From Sipunculus nudus (lineage: Eukaryota > Annelida > Sipuncula > Golfingiida > Sipunculidae): 64,000 nucleotides of DNA. Position 1 is the first letter of the stretch; each line of letters opens with the position of its first letter. Positions 48,060 to 61,600 of this stretch are shown in pieces. A program made the translations under genes and the position numbers. The notes beneath the pieces are model-generated. The model did no database searches, was not told where the DNA came from, and saw nothing but the letters and a program-made list of their open reading frames with translations. The stretch covers positions 57,400,300 through 57,464,299 of the forward strand of contig CM049314.1 in assembly GCA_026874595.1 (NCBI GenBank), written 5' to 3'.

Positions 48060-49140
48060 GGTAATGTAGACTTAAGTCCAATAGCTGTAATCTGTCTTTT
48101 CAACCTGCAGGGACGTAAATTGTCCAGATGTTGTTGGCCAACAGACACTTGTGGACTTTTTCTTTCTGGTGGGCCTAGGAAACATCACAAATCACCAGAG
48201 CTGTCTGTTCTGGTTCCCCCAGCATTTAGCGTTGATGCGTGATTTACGGCACGAGGATTTCCTCGACATATTCCGCCATGGTGTCAAAAGTGCTCCAGTG
48301 ATCCGGTGAGCATGTTACGTTTCAGTTAGAAGTGAATGGGCTGTAGGTAAACATTTGTTTGTTTTGCCGGCGTAGATGAGCTGGGGCGTTAAAATGCGCC
48401 CGATTTCGTGACGGACAAGAGGAGGGGGATCTGCCGTTTGCCATCTTTCCCCGCTATGGTCACCGCTATGCAGCCTTTCTGGTCAAAGTTGATGATAAGC
48501 TCTTCAGGAATATCGCCATCCTTTGTCGCTTTATCAATGCGCTGGAGGTACTCTGCCTTGATGGAGTCGAAATCGCTTGGTAGGTGTTTGACGTCCTTAG
48601 TTGCCTTTCGCTGAACAAATCCCATACGGCGCAGCAGCGTGCGGGCCCAGCTCTTTGTGATGACAATCGGGCCTCCGTTACAAGCCAGTTGGGATGGATG
48701 TTGCTTGCGGACTGTTCCATCTGCTGCGGCCATAACCATTCTCGATGTGACGGCAGCACCATTCTCACGACATGCATTGATGTAACGTTGCACTTTAACA
48801 TTCAAGCATTCGAGCATCAAGGGTCATCCTCGCAGGCTGCGTTGAAGGTTAGTTGGCTAACTGTAGAGCTGTTTTTTTCACCTTGACGTAGCGGTCACGA
48901 ATGCTGCGTACGGTAGTCTCTGACAGCCTTTCCCCCAATAATATATGAACATATTTTTTCGCAGTTTTTGCCACACCGATCTCGACTGCAGACCGGACAA
49001 TTTTGACTCTGTCACCGGCAGAGTAGTGTCCGTACTCACCACGACGACGCTTGCTGGTAGGTGTGACAAACTCACTGGACTCGGCAGTGTTGTTTGCAGC
49101 CTCGAACAAGAGAGCATCCTATTTGGTGTCGCAGTCCTGT
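48060..49140 (-). mobile_element. pogo-like (CENP-B type) transposase remnant
   Basis: A first frame (49109-48849) has a helix-turn-helix region: 'SAGDRVKIVRSAVEIGVAKT' to 'LSETTVRSIRDRYVKVKK'. A second frame (48820-48389) has 'SWARTLLRRMGFVQRKATK', 'IPEELIINFDQKGCIAV' with the first catalytic aspartate, and 'DGKRQIPLLLSVTKSGA'. Beyond that, pieces matching 'LIYAGKTNK', 'INAKCWGNQNRQ' and the later DDE region continue to about 48060 in shifting frames. Compared with relatives, about 20 residues after the aspartate are missing. It is a pseudogene on the minus strand. I did not find terminal inverted repeats. Confidence 0.75.
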
Positions 49141-50090
49141 GGATTTGGTAGGGTGGCGAACTTTTACTGGCTTTGGTGATTTCAGCAAATTCAGGAGAGA
49201 CATCGTAGGTTATCTTGCAGAGATTTAGGCTGTAAACAAATGACGTAGTACAAAGTTGAGGTGATCGAAGTATGACTGACCAGGGCTATCAGGGGGGTGT
49301 ATTTATATTAAAGGGGCCGCGCAAGTAGTCTCTGGTACAAGTGATTGTGACAAAGCACCCCGAAAAGAGCACATCCATGCAGTGACTGCAGGTGGGTTTC
49401 ATAGTTCAGCTTCGTTTATTGTCTTCGTTTTAATGTTGTGGGTTACTCGGGATGGACGAGAGGTCCGATCAACAGTAAAGCACTGGACTTCCTTTGGGCT
49501 TCACTGGGTTTCTTCGACCTGTTTATCCATCCGTGCACAGCTTAGGGTGCATATGTCTCTAACAAATTAATCACTAGGCCAAACACGGGATGAAAAGGTA
49601 AGTTTTGTGTTGGCGATATTATGAACTTAAAAGGAGCTGTCGACATAAAATCATAATAATGTCATAAATATTTGACGTACTTCTGATTAATTTACATCCT
49701 CATTCCTGTTATTCATTAACTTTTGTTATCAATTATTTATCGTAAAGTACAATAAAAGAATAAGGGGACGATTAGCTTAGGAAGATAAATGGATTAGCGC
49801 CCATCACGGCTAATTAATCTCCGTATAGAAGGCACTGAGGGAGCATGCTATCCTTGTTTGTACAAAACTTATGATTGCGCGGGTAGCACATAGTGTAATC
49901 TGGTAATACGTAACTAAAATGAGCTGCCGATGTATATGCCGATAATAAGCTCTTTTCTATAGTATGTACGTGAAAATTTATTAAACACAATTTATAAAAA
50001 ATTCCAGTCTCTTTCCACGAAATCAATTACCCCACGATATGCTTTTAGCACAAAAACCACGAATTTTTTGGCTCAGGAAAATATCCGAAT
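49141..50090. other. No recognisable gene
   Basis: The near part may belong to the pogo-like element's flank. Nothing else is identified. Confidence 0.4.

Positions 50091-50096
<6 letters not shown>

Positions 50097-50134
<38 letters not shown>
50097..50134. repeat. (AT)n microsatellite
   Basis: A pure AT run; the YIYIYI-type frame across it is not a gene. Confidence 0.95.
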
Positions 50135-50136
<2 letters not shown>

Positions 50137-50604
50137 GATTCTCCTTATCATATACTTTTGTTTATCAAATATACATATCTTCGTATTATTAAACGTTTAT
50201 ATACATATTACTTTTTGTACTGGTTTTTTTAATTTTTCAAATATTTACTACATTTCTTATTCTTGCCTTATGTATATCTTATTGCCTACCATGTTTCTCT
50301 TGTACAATTATATGTAAGTACATCACTCATCTCTCCACCATTCCTGCTTTACTACCCTTAACTGCAACTACAATGTTGAGTTTATCCTCCTTTACATCCT
50401 TTTGTTTCTCTCTACCGGTACTTGCTGTCTGTTATACTTTTTTCCTTGTCACCTCTAACCTCATTGTATCCACATCTTTCTGTATTTTGGAAAGGTTGTT
50501 TGAAGACACTCCGTTCACTTCAACAGATCTCATCCGACCTTAGTCCGAACATAGTTCTCTGTTATTTATATTTTTCTTAATTCTTCTTCATAATAACATT
50601 GTTA

Positions 50605-50730
50605 TTGCTTGCCGGAAATCTCCGATTTCGGCAAGCTGGCTGGTCAGTCGCGGATGTCTATTTGTCTGTATGTCTGTCTGTCTGTTTGTTGCTTGCCGGA
50701 AAACTTCGATTTCGGCAAGCAGGTTAGCCG
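50605..50730. repeat. Paired hairpins at the head of a tandem array
   Basis: 'gcttgccggaaat' and 'atttcggcaagc' are inverted partners separated by a few bases. The pair occurs twice (near 50609-50636 and 50692-50721), with a 'tctgtctg' tract between. A related sequence 'ttccggcaagcg' recurs at 52569. Confidence 0.65.
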
Positions 50731-53440
50731 GTCGCGGATATCTGTTTGTTTGTTTGTTCCCTCTCTACAGGTGGCCATTTTGCGGCAATCGCTTTCAAAC
50801 TTACATAGTCGATGGAAAATTTAAAATGACAGGAGCCTATTGTTTTTGGTCAATATAGGTCAATGGTCAAGGACATCAAAAGTATACAAAACGTTTCTTC
50901 CTCATATCTTTGTCACTATGAGTCGTATCTACTTCAACAGTAGCTCATTTTAATCGTCATTCAAAGGTCTGTCTTCTGGTGTGTAGCGGACGCAATTAGC
51001 GGTTACCATGGTAACGTATTTTCGGGACAAAGTGCTGATATTTGAAAAAAAGGGGTCAGTTTTAAAGCTACAAAGGTTAGTATTTTTTTTCATCAGGGAG
51101 CATACAAGTAGTGTTATTTGATTATATTATTTCGTCAAACGAGATATTTCGAGATATCGCTTAATGATAGCCTAGATTCCACAAGTGTGCTGGAATCATT
51201 TTGAAACTGATATATCTTAAGTTTGACATAAATATCCAGAAAAGAATTTTTAATTTTTTCCGGATATGGCTGCTAGTGGGCGCTGCACTTGAACCTCCCG
51301 AACATATCTCCAAAACTACAAACATCCGTTACAGAAACTATAGCTTGGTTTCTTCATCTAGGTCTTCTCCATAACCTGGGAAAGTCATCTGGTGTAAATT
51401 TTGTGTCACTTTGTCAGTATGTCTATCTGTTTGTCAGTTCTCCTTAAATTCGCCTGCTTGCTGGTTCTTTGCCTATATATCATTCTACAGGCCACAGTTT
51501 GGAAGGAATCCTTTTCAAAATGGTACATGTTATGTCTTTCACTAAAATCTCGAAACAAATTTTCGCTAGTGGGCGCTGCACATGACTCTCCCAAACATAT
51601 AAGATTTTTTTATCCAAATCTCCATAACTATAATTCTCAATTACAGAAACTTTGGCTTAATTTCTTCCTCCGGGTCTTCTTCATAAATTGGTTATTTCAT
51701 CTTGTCTAAAGCTTGTGTCACCTTGTCTGTTTGTCAGTTGTCCTCAAAGTCGCCTGCTTGCTGGTTCTTACGTCTCACATATATCATTTTACAAGCCACA
51801 GTTTTGAAAGAATCCTTTTGAAACTGTTATATCTTATGTCATACACTAATATCTCAAAAATACTTTTTCATTTTACCGATATGGCCGCTGGGGGGGGGGG
51901 GGGGGGGGGCGCTGAACACGACCCTAAGGTTTATATCATTATATTCGCCGTATCTCCAAAACTCAAAGCCTCAGTTACATAAACTATAGCTTATTTTCTT
52001 CCTCCGAGTCTTCGTCATGATCTGGTGTAGTCATTTGGACACAATCTTGAGTTACTTTTTCAGTGTGTCCGTCTGTTTGTCAGTTGTCCTCAAATTCGCC
52101 TGCTTGCTGGTTTTTGCGTGTCACATATACCATTGTACAGACCACAGTTTTACAGGAATCCTTTTGAAACTGGTACAACTGATGTCATACGCTAGTATCT
52201 CGACAGTGTTTTTTTTTTAATTTTCGGGATATGGTTGCTAGGGGCGCTGCACTCGTACTACTGCAACATATCAGTGCTTGGCCTCTCCTCTAAAACTGTG
52301 AACTTTATTTGCACGAACTATAACTCATTTTGTTTCTATATATCTTCTCCATATATTTATCTAATCATATGTTAACTAAAATGTGCCAGTGTGTCAGGAT
52401 GTTTTTTTTCACTTTGTCAGTTGTTGTCAGCTTTGTATGCTTTCATGTTATTTTGTGTGATATATGTCATTCTAGAGTCCCTACTTCCTCGGCATTCACT
52501 CTGAAGGTCACTCAATTGATGGAAAACCGACACTTTGTATCGTCTGTCCGTCTGTCAGTCATTTCAACTTCCGGCAAGCGTTCGACCTCTAGTCTTCAGG
52601 TCGCAATTTTGCAGCAATCGCTTTCAAATTACACAGTTGATGAAAAATCTAAAATGAGAGGAGTCTGTTGTTTTTGGTCAATATAAGTCAAAGGTCAAGG
52701 TCAAGGTAATCACTAGTATGCAAACGGTTTTTTCTTCATATCTTTGTCACCGTTAGTTGTATCTACTTCAACTGTAGCTCATTTTAATCGTCATTCCAAG
52801 GCCTTTCTTCTCGGGTGTAGCTGAGTCAAATTGGCCGTAATCATGGTTATGTATTTTCGGGTAATGTCATGATATTCAAAAATAAAGGTCTTATTTTTCT
52901 AACTTTGTCAGTTTTAAAGCTAGAGAGGCCTAGTTTTCTGCATCAGCCGGTATTCAATTAGTGTTATTTGATCATATTAAAAGTCTCGCAATATCTCGTA
53001 CAATATCTCGCTCAACGAGATATTTCGAGATATCACTTAATGATAGACTAGAGTCCACAATTATGCAGAAATCATTTTAAAACTTATATATCTTATGTCT
53101 GACATTAATATCTAGAAAACGATTTTTCATTTTCCCGATATGGCTGTTAGGGAGCGCTGCACTTGAATTGCCGAACATATCAATTTTTGGAAATATCTCC
53201 AAAATTATATACCTCAGTTACAGAAACTATTTGTTGGTTGCTTCCTCTGGGTCTTCTCCATAACCTGAGAACATTATCTGATCTAAATCTTGTGTCCATT
53301 TGTCAGTATGTCTCTCTGTTTGTCAGTTGTCCTGAAATTCGCCTGCTTGCTGATTCTTGTGTCTTACATAAAGCATTCTACAGGCCACAGTTTTAAAGGA
53401 ATCCTTCTGAAACTAGTACATGTTACGTCTAGTTTGTTTT
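50731..53440 (+). repeat. Tandem array of ~300-345 bp units
   Basis: The anchor 'ttgtcagttgtcctcaaatt' or close variants start at 51431, 51731, 52077 and 53320, with a degenerate one near 52414. Each unit also has 'gccgctgggggg'/'gggcgctgcac' and 'catatctccaaaact'. A different block with 'ttgtttttggtcaatata' and 'tctttgtcac' occurs at about 50760-51180 and again at 52590-53040, giving a higher-order period of about 1.85 kb. Serine/cysteine/valine-rich open frames here are by-products of the tctg repeats. Confidence 0.8.
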
Positions 53441-53735
53441 CATTCAACACTACAGTGTTTTTCCCATTATCTTCCTATCATAATCACTCCCTCGTCCCTC
53501 GTCTTTACACGTTTCTTTCCAAACTAACCTTTCCAAATCGAAAGATCTTAACCCTGATGTCACCCACGACTCTCACGGGAGAATCCGCCCCTCCCGTTTT
53601 ACACAAAATAAGTACCTATAAAGTCCAATAAGGGTCGGTACCGGTTCTTATAATGTCAAGATTCCCCATGTGCTTTCACATGGGATTTCACTGACAATAG
53701 AGTTGACTACGCTACTTTTCGCTTGCTTGCAATTT
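53441..53735. other. No recognisable gene
   Basis: Transition from the tandem array to unique sequence; nothing identified. Confidence 0.5.
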
Positions 53736-53845
53736 GCCTTCGTGGCACAGTTGGTTACGCAGACGGCTTCTCGGCATACGGTCGGTGGTTCGAGTCTACT
53801 TCTGTCTCGATATCATTGCACGTTATTCTCTCTATATATATATGA
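53736..53845 (+). mobile_element. tRNA-like sequence, probable SINE head
   Basis: An A-box-like TGGCACAGTTGG (53743) and a B-box-like GGTTCGAGTC (53787) are correctly spaced. The expected acceptor stem does not pair, and an (AT)n tract follows, so I read it as a SINE fragment and not a tRNA gene. Confidence 0.5.
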
Positions 53846-54504
53846 TTCATGTCTCTATTTAATTCCAGATTAGCAGCTTCAGGATTACGCTAACAACGGT
53901 GATCGGGGAGTTTAGAAATGACGTAGATATATACGTCTTTATCAAAATATACGTTTGCCCCGAAAAAACTAAAACCAAAGTTTTACTCTATCCCCATCAA
54001 ATTATAGCCCTCTTTAGCTAGTTCCTTGAACCAAGATGAAGCCCGAGTTCTATAGTCCCTCCAAAATTAGATATAACGTAACCTCATCACGCCAGGAAAT
54101 CCCTTATATTTACACCAGTATGTCATTTAGGAATGAAGTTTTTATCATTCTAGTGGCTCGGGCATTTATTTTTAATAATGTACATCCTTTTAATTTCAGT
54201 TAAGATTCATATTCAGATTAACCTTCAGCTGGATTTTCCCCAAGCCATAAGTTTTACAATACACATATAAACTGTAAATATTTATATGAATTTACCTTAC
54301 ATATCACATCATTTTTTATTATGCGGGCATTAAGCAAAATCATAAAAAATCACAAACAGGCACATCCAGTATTATAGTATTAATATCTTTTATCAAATGA
54401 CTTTTATACATTATGCAGTAATTCTGAATAAATAATTAAGGACACTCAGCTTCAAATTCAAGAGTCCCTTTGAATTTGAATAATGGAAGGTGATCAGGTG
54501 ATTA
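53846..54504. other. No recognisable gene
   Basis: AT-rich spacer with no identified feature. Confidence 0.5.
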
Positions 54505-54645
54505 ATTTCCAGTACTATGTGTCAATGTGCGTGGTATCAATAATTATGTGAGAAGCAGGAAACTCTTAAGTTTGTTAACAAAACATGACATGGCTAGAGA
54601 TGCGAGTTTCATACAGGAAACTCATTCAGTAGAAAAGAGATTCAT
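54505..54645 (+). mobile_element. LINE endonuclease N-terminal fragment
   Basis: The frame reads 'VLCVNVRGINNYVRSRKLL' then 'KHDMARDASFIQETHSVEK', the opening of the LINE endonuclease domain ('NVRGL...R.K...L......I.LQETH'). It is cut off after the QETH motif, just before the synthetase fragment. It may mark the insertion that removed the rest of that gene. Confidence 0.65.
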
Positions 54646-54732
54646 TGTTTCAACAACCCATACTATTAATTTTTTTATTTTTTTTTCGTTAGGATGTCAC
54701 TCAGATAAATGCGTAGAGATGATATTCAAAGC

Positions 54733-55148
54733 AGACGTCACCTCACGGTTGGTATGCCACAGGCGACATGGCCTCGAAGAACGACATTGGTCATATCAAG
54801 ATCGAAGTCAGATATGTTGATATAATAAAACGGGCCACGATAACGATATCTCCAGCAGAAGTTGAAAATATAATTTGTGAACATCCTGATATTTCTGCCA
54901 TTCAAGCAATTGGCGTCCCCAGGGAACGACTAGGAGAAGAGCTTTACGCGTGCGTGATTCCGAAGCAGGGCAGCACGGTGAAGGAAGCAGACTTGTTGGA
55001 TTGGTTTGCTGGAAGATTCGGAGATTCCAAAGTTGGACATTACAGAGAGACGAAGTATGTGGAAATATTTGAAGATTCTCCACGTCTCCCCTCTGGAAAG
55101 ATGTCGAGAAAAGAATTGAAAGCAAATGTTCTTGCTAGTTTTAAATGA
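54733..55148 (+). pseudogene. Acyl-CoA synthetase 3' fragment
   Basis: The frame resumes at the 'GWYATGDMA' motif and runs to a stop at 55148. It closely matches residues 418-550 of the intact enzyme, including 'LGEELYACVIPKQGST' and 'RLPSGKMSRKEL' with the catalytic lysine. The A8 motif is damaged: GRK has become EVRY and the invariant glycine of KRGA is alanine (KRAT). Everything upstream, including the ATP-binding P-loop, is missing. An acceptor-like 'tttcgttag' at 54685-54693 might make it an exon, but no partner exons are seen. Its 3' flank is the duplicated spacer, copy B. Confidence 0.8.
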
Positions 55149-55616
55149 AAATTGATTTCATGTTGGGATCATGTGGATTCATCCTATACATATTAGTTCC
55201 TACATTTATTAAGTTATAATTTGTTTCCATGCAATATTTTCCAGTGTGCCGTCAGAGATACAATGAATATCATTTTTTCCCAAGAAATTCCCTTTCGTTA
55301 AAAAGAAATATGTGTTCATAATTTTACATGATATGAGCCCAATTTTTTATATACTGACGCAAAAGATAATTCAGAATCAGTTTTAGGTTTATTTCTTTAT
55401 GATTTTTAAATTTATGATTGAACTAGAAAAGCGAACAAAAATAGATGTTAAAAAAAAGGATCTATAACAAACATGTATTCATTGTTCCCCTGCTTCAGCA
55501 GAGTTTGTAATAAAATATTTTCTGTCAAATGTCTGCTATCATAAAAAATTATGAAGGCAGAGAGCTATAGCGGAGCGCCTAAAATTGAATGAAAGTCATA
55601 TGGGAAATTATAAAGA

Positions 55617-58600
55617 TTGAACTACCTAATTGATATATGAAAATTCAATGAAAATCATAACACGTAAGCTATTGTTCCTATTAAAAATGTGCTGAAGTGG
55701 TGTAATCAAATTTGTATAAATATCCGCTTGCATATATACAGGGACTCACCATATGGCGTTTGTAACCCTAGTCCCCGTATTAGCTCATTTTAATTAGGTG
55801 ATATATATGTCAGCTAAATGACTCGTCACACGGAGGTGTGCCGCATTACATACGGCAGATCTACATAGGTGAACCTTGGTTTATCCTGTAAATTTGTTAT
55901 TTTAATATACATCATCTTTGTTCGTAGCGTCACCAGACAAAGAACTCCTAAATAATGATAGCTGTTTCATTTAATTGGCGAACCAACGGTTGATATTATA
56001 ATGCGCGTTCTTTCACATTATCTGAATATAATTGGCAGGAAATTCAATTTCTTTGTTCCATCGGATCCTCTTCACGTTACCTTTTGGCGCATATTAAATA
56101 ATTCATACAAGATAATGGAAATAATATTTATACTTAACTCAGCTTATTAGCTTACTGTACACTGAGATACCCTAAATGTAGCCTTTGCCCACATTTTAAC
56201 AATGACAGAATGAAAACCGCGGATAATTAACCCCGCGAAACATTAAGCCAACCAGATTTTACATATTAACCTAAATTAATTACTGGGTTAATGTTTTATT
56301 ATAAGGCTTAATGATCTCTAATGATTCCTTTACGTGGTGCTACATGAAATAATGTCACAGGAGAATGTTCCACTGATTATTAGCCAGGCTATCTAGATAA
56401 ATATTCATATGTAATGCCTGGAACAGACTCCCTAACTAAAATGTTTCGGTATTATAACAAATACACAGGGAATATACATTTAAAACAATGTGAAAAGAAT
56501 GTTAAAAATTAAATATTATAAACAAAGGAATTCTTATTTAAGAAACTGTATAACTATTTACCAACCAATAGTCAACTATACAAATGGTAGTTAGTTGATA
56601 GTTACCGATGTTCTTATTGCTTCACCTCATAAAGACTAAGGAACACATTTTTATGAATGTTTTATAACAAAAAATATGTATTTTCGAATTGTGGGTTGGA
56701 TGAAATCAATTGGAGAGATAATGCCACCATTGCCCTTGAATACAGTTTTGTATGGAATATTTCCAATTAAGAATAACCCTTTAATAAATCATGTGCTCCT
56801 TACATTTAAAATGTGTGTATATCAAAGTAGAAAGAAGAATAATCAGAAAAAAAGTAATTTAATGTCATATTTTTAAGGAGACTGAACTATATAGTGAAAA
56901 TCGAACATATAAAAACAAAACAGAAACAAATAAGATTACTTCACATTTATTAAAATGGGAAATTAAGGAAAAAATTATAACATACAGTAGCATTGTAGCT
57001 TTAGCATTGAAAGAAAAAGCAAGGAGAAAATGTATTCTGTTAAGACCATTAGATTATATGTATATACTGCATGTGCAAATAACAAGGATTGAAAATTTGA
57101 AGTATAATTGGAATAATATCCAGGCAGTGTGCTTTGTTTAAATTGTATACATGGTATATGTTGTATTTGACGTGCTTGTTACAATTAAGTGTGGAATGTG
57201 TATTGTACATTTTTTCGCATTGAAATTTATTATAAAAAATAAACACTACACTACGTGGTTTTTAAAATACTGAATGAATATTCATATCATGCTGCCGGAA
57301 ATCTTGATTTCTTCGGGTACAATATTTGCGAATGGAAGCCAGCCTACCTAAAGCACATGAATATACCTGGAGATAAACATAAGCAATGAAGGAACAACTA
57401 AATGGCTTTAACAACGTACAGGATACTGCTAAATAAGCTTAGATTATGCAACCAGGCATGTGTAGAAACACACTGTGCAGAACAGACAAAGTGCAATGGA
57501 CCATAACGTGCAGCCCAGAGTTAGAATTGACACCAGGTCATTTTCTTGTACTCCTCAGGTAGTAGGGACAAAAAGGCTAATAGTCAAACGTAGGCTTACC
57601 GGGTCAATGATCATGCTCTATATGACGCTAAGCCACTCTTCCTAGCATCATATTCTTGTATTTTATATCAGAGAACTTCATCAGAAAATTCTTTCCTTGA
57701 CCCCGAGATAACAATCGTAGTTAAAGTCCAGTGGTCGGTTTCATATTCGTAGGGTTATAATTTCGCGTTTTCAATCTGTCCCGTGTTTCGCAAAGGTTCC
57801 ATTTTCGCGATATCACCATAATAAAATCCTACACAAAGTTATCATTTATTGTGATTATATGAATTAATTATATCGAATAATATGTGCGCAAATGGATAAT
57901 AATTGGACGGGGACCCAAAGTACCATCAAACGAAATTGTTCATTAATATCATACCATTTGAAAGATCTGATATAATTGAAATAGCAATCTGAACATACAA
58001 GGTGTATTAGTATTTTTCCTAAATGTCAATGACTTGACTTGCACGATGGAGTCTCTTATTCAAGGTTTTAGTTTTGCGATAATTCGCCTTTCAAGATTAT
58101 CGCTAATCTGAAACCCTCGCGAAATAAAGGCAACCGCAGTATTCTGATACAAAAACGATTGTTTTTTTTAATGTAACCTTGGTAACAGTTTTTTTCCTGA
58201 TTTGGTTACGCTCATGCGGCAGATCGATTCTAAATATATTCAAGTTTCTGCATCTACAGTTATGCAAAGAGGTTTAAATATGCTGTAACCTTTGTAGGCA
58301 CGTTGATACAATTTAGCTGAATTAAGCTTTAGAATCATTTTCGGAAATGTGAATTCAAAGCTAGAAATTCTTTTAGGAAAAAAAATGAATGGCGAGAGGC
58401 TGATGTCTCTATAATGTTATTGACTTGTCCTATGTGTATATATTACTACAGATCTTGTATGTTACACTCACAACACCTGTTGGCGAAGACTGACGATAAG
58501 TGCCCAATACATCAACAAGCATCGGTCGCATTTCTCAAAGATAAAAAGTGAAAACAGCTCCCTTGTACTTTAGGATAAGGTTGCTGACATGTCAATTCCC

Positions 58601-61600
58601 CTGTACCACAAAGTACAGTCAATAATGACTGTTACCAGTTGTGACGGATGTACCTCTCGGCTATTTGTTGCTATATTCTAGAGCTGTGTGCAGTAGTAAG
58701 GTACCCTATGGTCTTCTTAAATCACAATACTGAAAATAATGTCTTCAATTGGAAAATAGTATTTTGCTACTTTAGATAGATGTATTTAATTTGATTTTCA
58801 AGGAGGGGAAATGCTGGGAAGTGTTTAAATACAAGAATGATCGCGATCACCGATACAATTTATAACTTCATGTTAATAAAATTCATCCAGCACAGACGGT
58901 TGTTTGTTATGAAAACAAATGTTCATACCTAAGGTGTATTGAATATGTACGTGTTACCTATCAGGTGTATGGGTATTTGTTGATATACTAATGCTTGTTT
59001 GGATGGGTGAGTTACCTATCAGGTGTATGGGTATTTGCTTATGTACTAATGCCCATCTGGATGACTCAGTTACCTATCGCAAAACAAACCGAATAGTTAA
59101 TAATAAATTTAATACGAACATGTAGATCAAATAAACAGGCGATATACCATTTTGTCATCTCTCTGTGTTTTCAATATATAAATCTACTAATATCTCTAGG
59201 ATGTCAAATTGGTCTTGATGAATATCAATATTTCCTGTTGGTGATTCATTGTTTGGGATAATATGGAGCAGAATCCTGATGCAGTTGCAGGCATTTGCGA
59301 AGAAATGTTCTCCCCGAGTCTTTTCTTTGTATCTGTATCTTTTCCTGTGAGCATATCCTTCACGAATCCAAACCAGGTGTGGTACCAAAACAATATACAT
59401 CGGTCCCGTTTAATTGAATATCGTATTTTTCAACCGATTATATTCATTTAAGCGGGCTATTCAAATAAACGGGGTGTTAATATTCAAGGTTGTAGCCGTC
59501 AGTATAATACTGTGAATTGATATCGGATGGCTTTGTTGTTTCTCGTATTATTCAGAGGGTTCTGAATTATCTATTTTGGAATTTTTCATTTAATGCTGTT
59601 TCAATTCATTAGTTTATATAGGTTATTGATCACCTGTTAACATTTTTTTATTGATAAAAACGATCTTATTGCCAATGGCTGACAGCTTATCGATCACGTG
59701 AATATTTCAAATGTTGTCAAATGTTTAATACGATTCCTCAAGGATTCTGATTTATCATAAAACATTTCATTTGAAATAACTGTGCATTCACCTGTTCTTG
59801 TATATAATCAATAAAAAGCGATACTACAAAATGGCTGACAGCTTAGAGATCACGTGAATGTGTCAAAGGCCACGATGTTTAGCAAGATTCCTAAAAGATT
59901 TTGTTTTTTTATAACACATGTTGTCTTCTTTTTTAACTTTAAAAAAATTACTTTCTGTACGATTATCTGTTCGTGTGTGGTCTTAAAAAATTGTCGTTTC
60001 CGGAAAACATCATCCTACACCCAGAGATCGTTTCTAATCAAAACCATTGTGAGTACGATCCTATCCAGTGTGCATACCGATCACGTGAATATGTCAAAGG
60101 TCAATAAGGTGAGAGGCCACATAAGACCATGCAAAATACAGATTCGTACTTCGTATCAAGTATAAAAAAACAAACCGATACTGTTTCTCTTAGGGATTTT
60201 ATTATGAATTTTAAAACATATTCACCGATTGACAGTACAGGTAATACTCTCAAATAGAATACCATGTTTACAGCGTATCCCGTCTTTATAATGAAACCTA
60301 CCCTGTGACAGTTTGTCCGGGGAGCACGTGTAGAGTTAACGCATCAACACACATTTAATTAAGCAGGTAATCAAAGAGGAAAACCATTTGGGCTGGTGGC
60401 TCGAGTCATATCAAAGGCTTATTAGAAGAAAGAGGGGTCAATGGTCCATGAGGTAAGCCTTCAAACCTGTCGGGCGTGCAATATGAAAGGCTAATAAGCG
60501 CCCCGGGCGGTCATTAGTCCGTGAGACCGTTGTCGCACATGAATATTCGGGATTGTCGTTCATGATGGACGGATTTTACTACACATTTACCCGATATATA
60601 CATTTATCAGATATTCATAAAAACGGAGAATTTTATTAAGAAGACATAGGAACTTGTTTTGGTTTTTATTAATTTATACAATTAAACGAGATATACAATT
60701 ATACGATATACAGTTAAGCAGGACCGACTGTATATGATATTTGTGTGTTACAACACGGTAAAATACAATGCGAAGGCCCTGTTTAAGTACACAGACGTGT
60801 GTAGAAGCAGGAGACCTTGAAACAATATAAAACACCCAGGGATGCGTGATATTATACATCATGTGGAACATGACTCGAGCTCAGTGACAAAAAACTGCTC
60901 CGCTTTCAACCTGTCTGTGACGTACTGTGCATATACACACGGCCAAACCACCAAGTTACATGAACACATCTTAAGCAAGAACAACCGAATATAGCCTTCC
61001 TTAACGTGCTGTGGTAACGGATCCGCCGGACGGCACCTTCCTAACAAACAAAACAAGAAGAATTCTACGTAAGTTCTGCAGGAAATGTATTGTATTAATA
61101 GTATTACCTTATATTTCTCATGTGCTGCACGCTTCAATGTTTTCCTTCCCCTTATTACTTCACGATGTGCCGATTATCAATCTGATTCAGTATCAGTTAA
61201 GCTGTCACAACCTTTACCTTCTGAGTCAATACGATATTTCGAGCATTTGTATGTACATCTCTGCTTTATCTGAATTGAAATAATACAAAAACAATGAATG
61301 CAGTAACTCGTTATACGGGGTTTTCTCGCGAATTCAACACTGATTGGCTATGTATATAAGAAATGACCGAGAATAAATGGTCCCCGGTACACGTCTCAAC
61401 CTGCCCCACGCCCTAGCATGTGACATAAACATAACACACAACACGTTGAATAAAACTATTGTTTTTAAATAAGAAATCCAGAGATAAGGGCAACTCGGCT
61501 TTATTCGATATCATGTAAACTTTTTAATTAACCGTGAAGGACGCCTGAAATAAAGTCTATACTCTTTGATTGATAGGGCTCGTTTTTGCTCCCTAGACTA

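Noticed and set aside
51401-52220. Several 60-110 codon frames rich in Ser, Cys, Val and Leu
   Set aside because: They repeat with the tandem units and arise from tctg-type repeats; no consistent protein is encoded.
53736-53810. Possible tRNA gene
   Set aside because: The box spacing is right but the 5' and 3' ends are not complementary.
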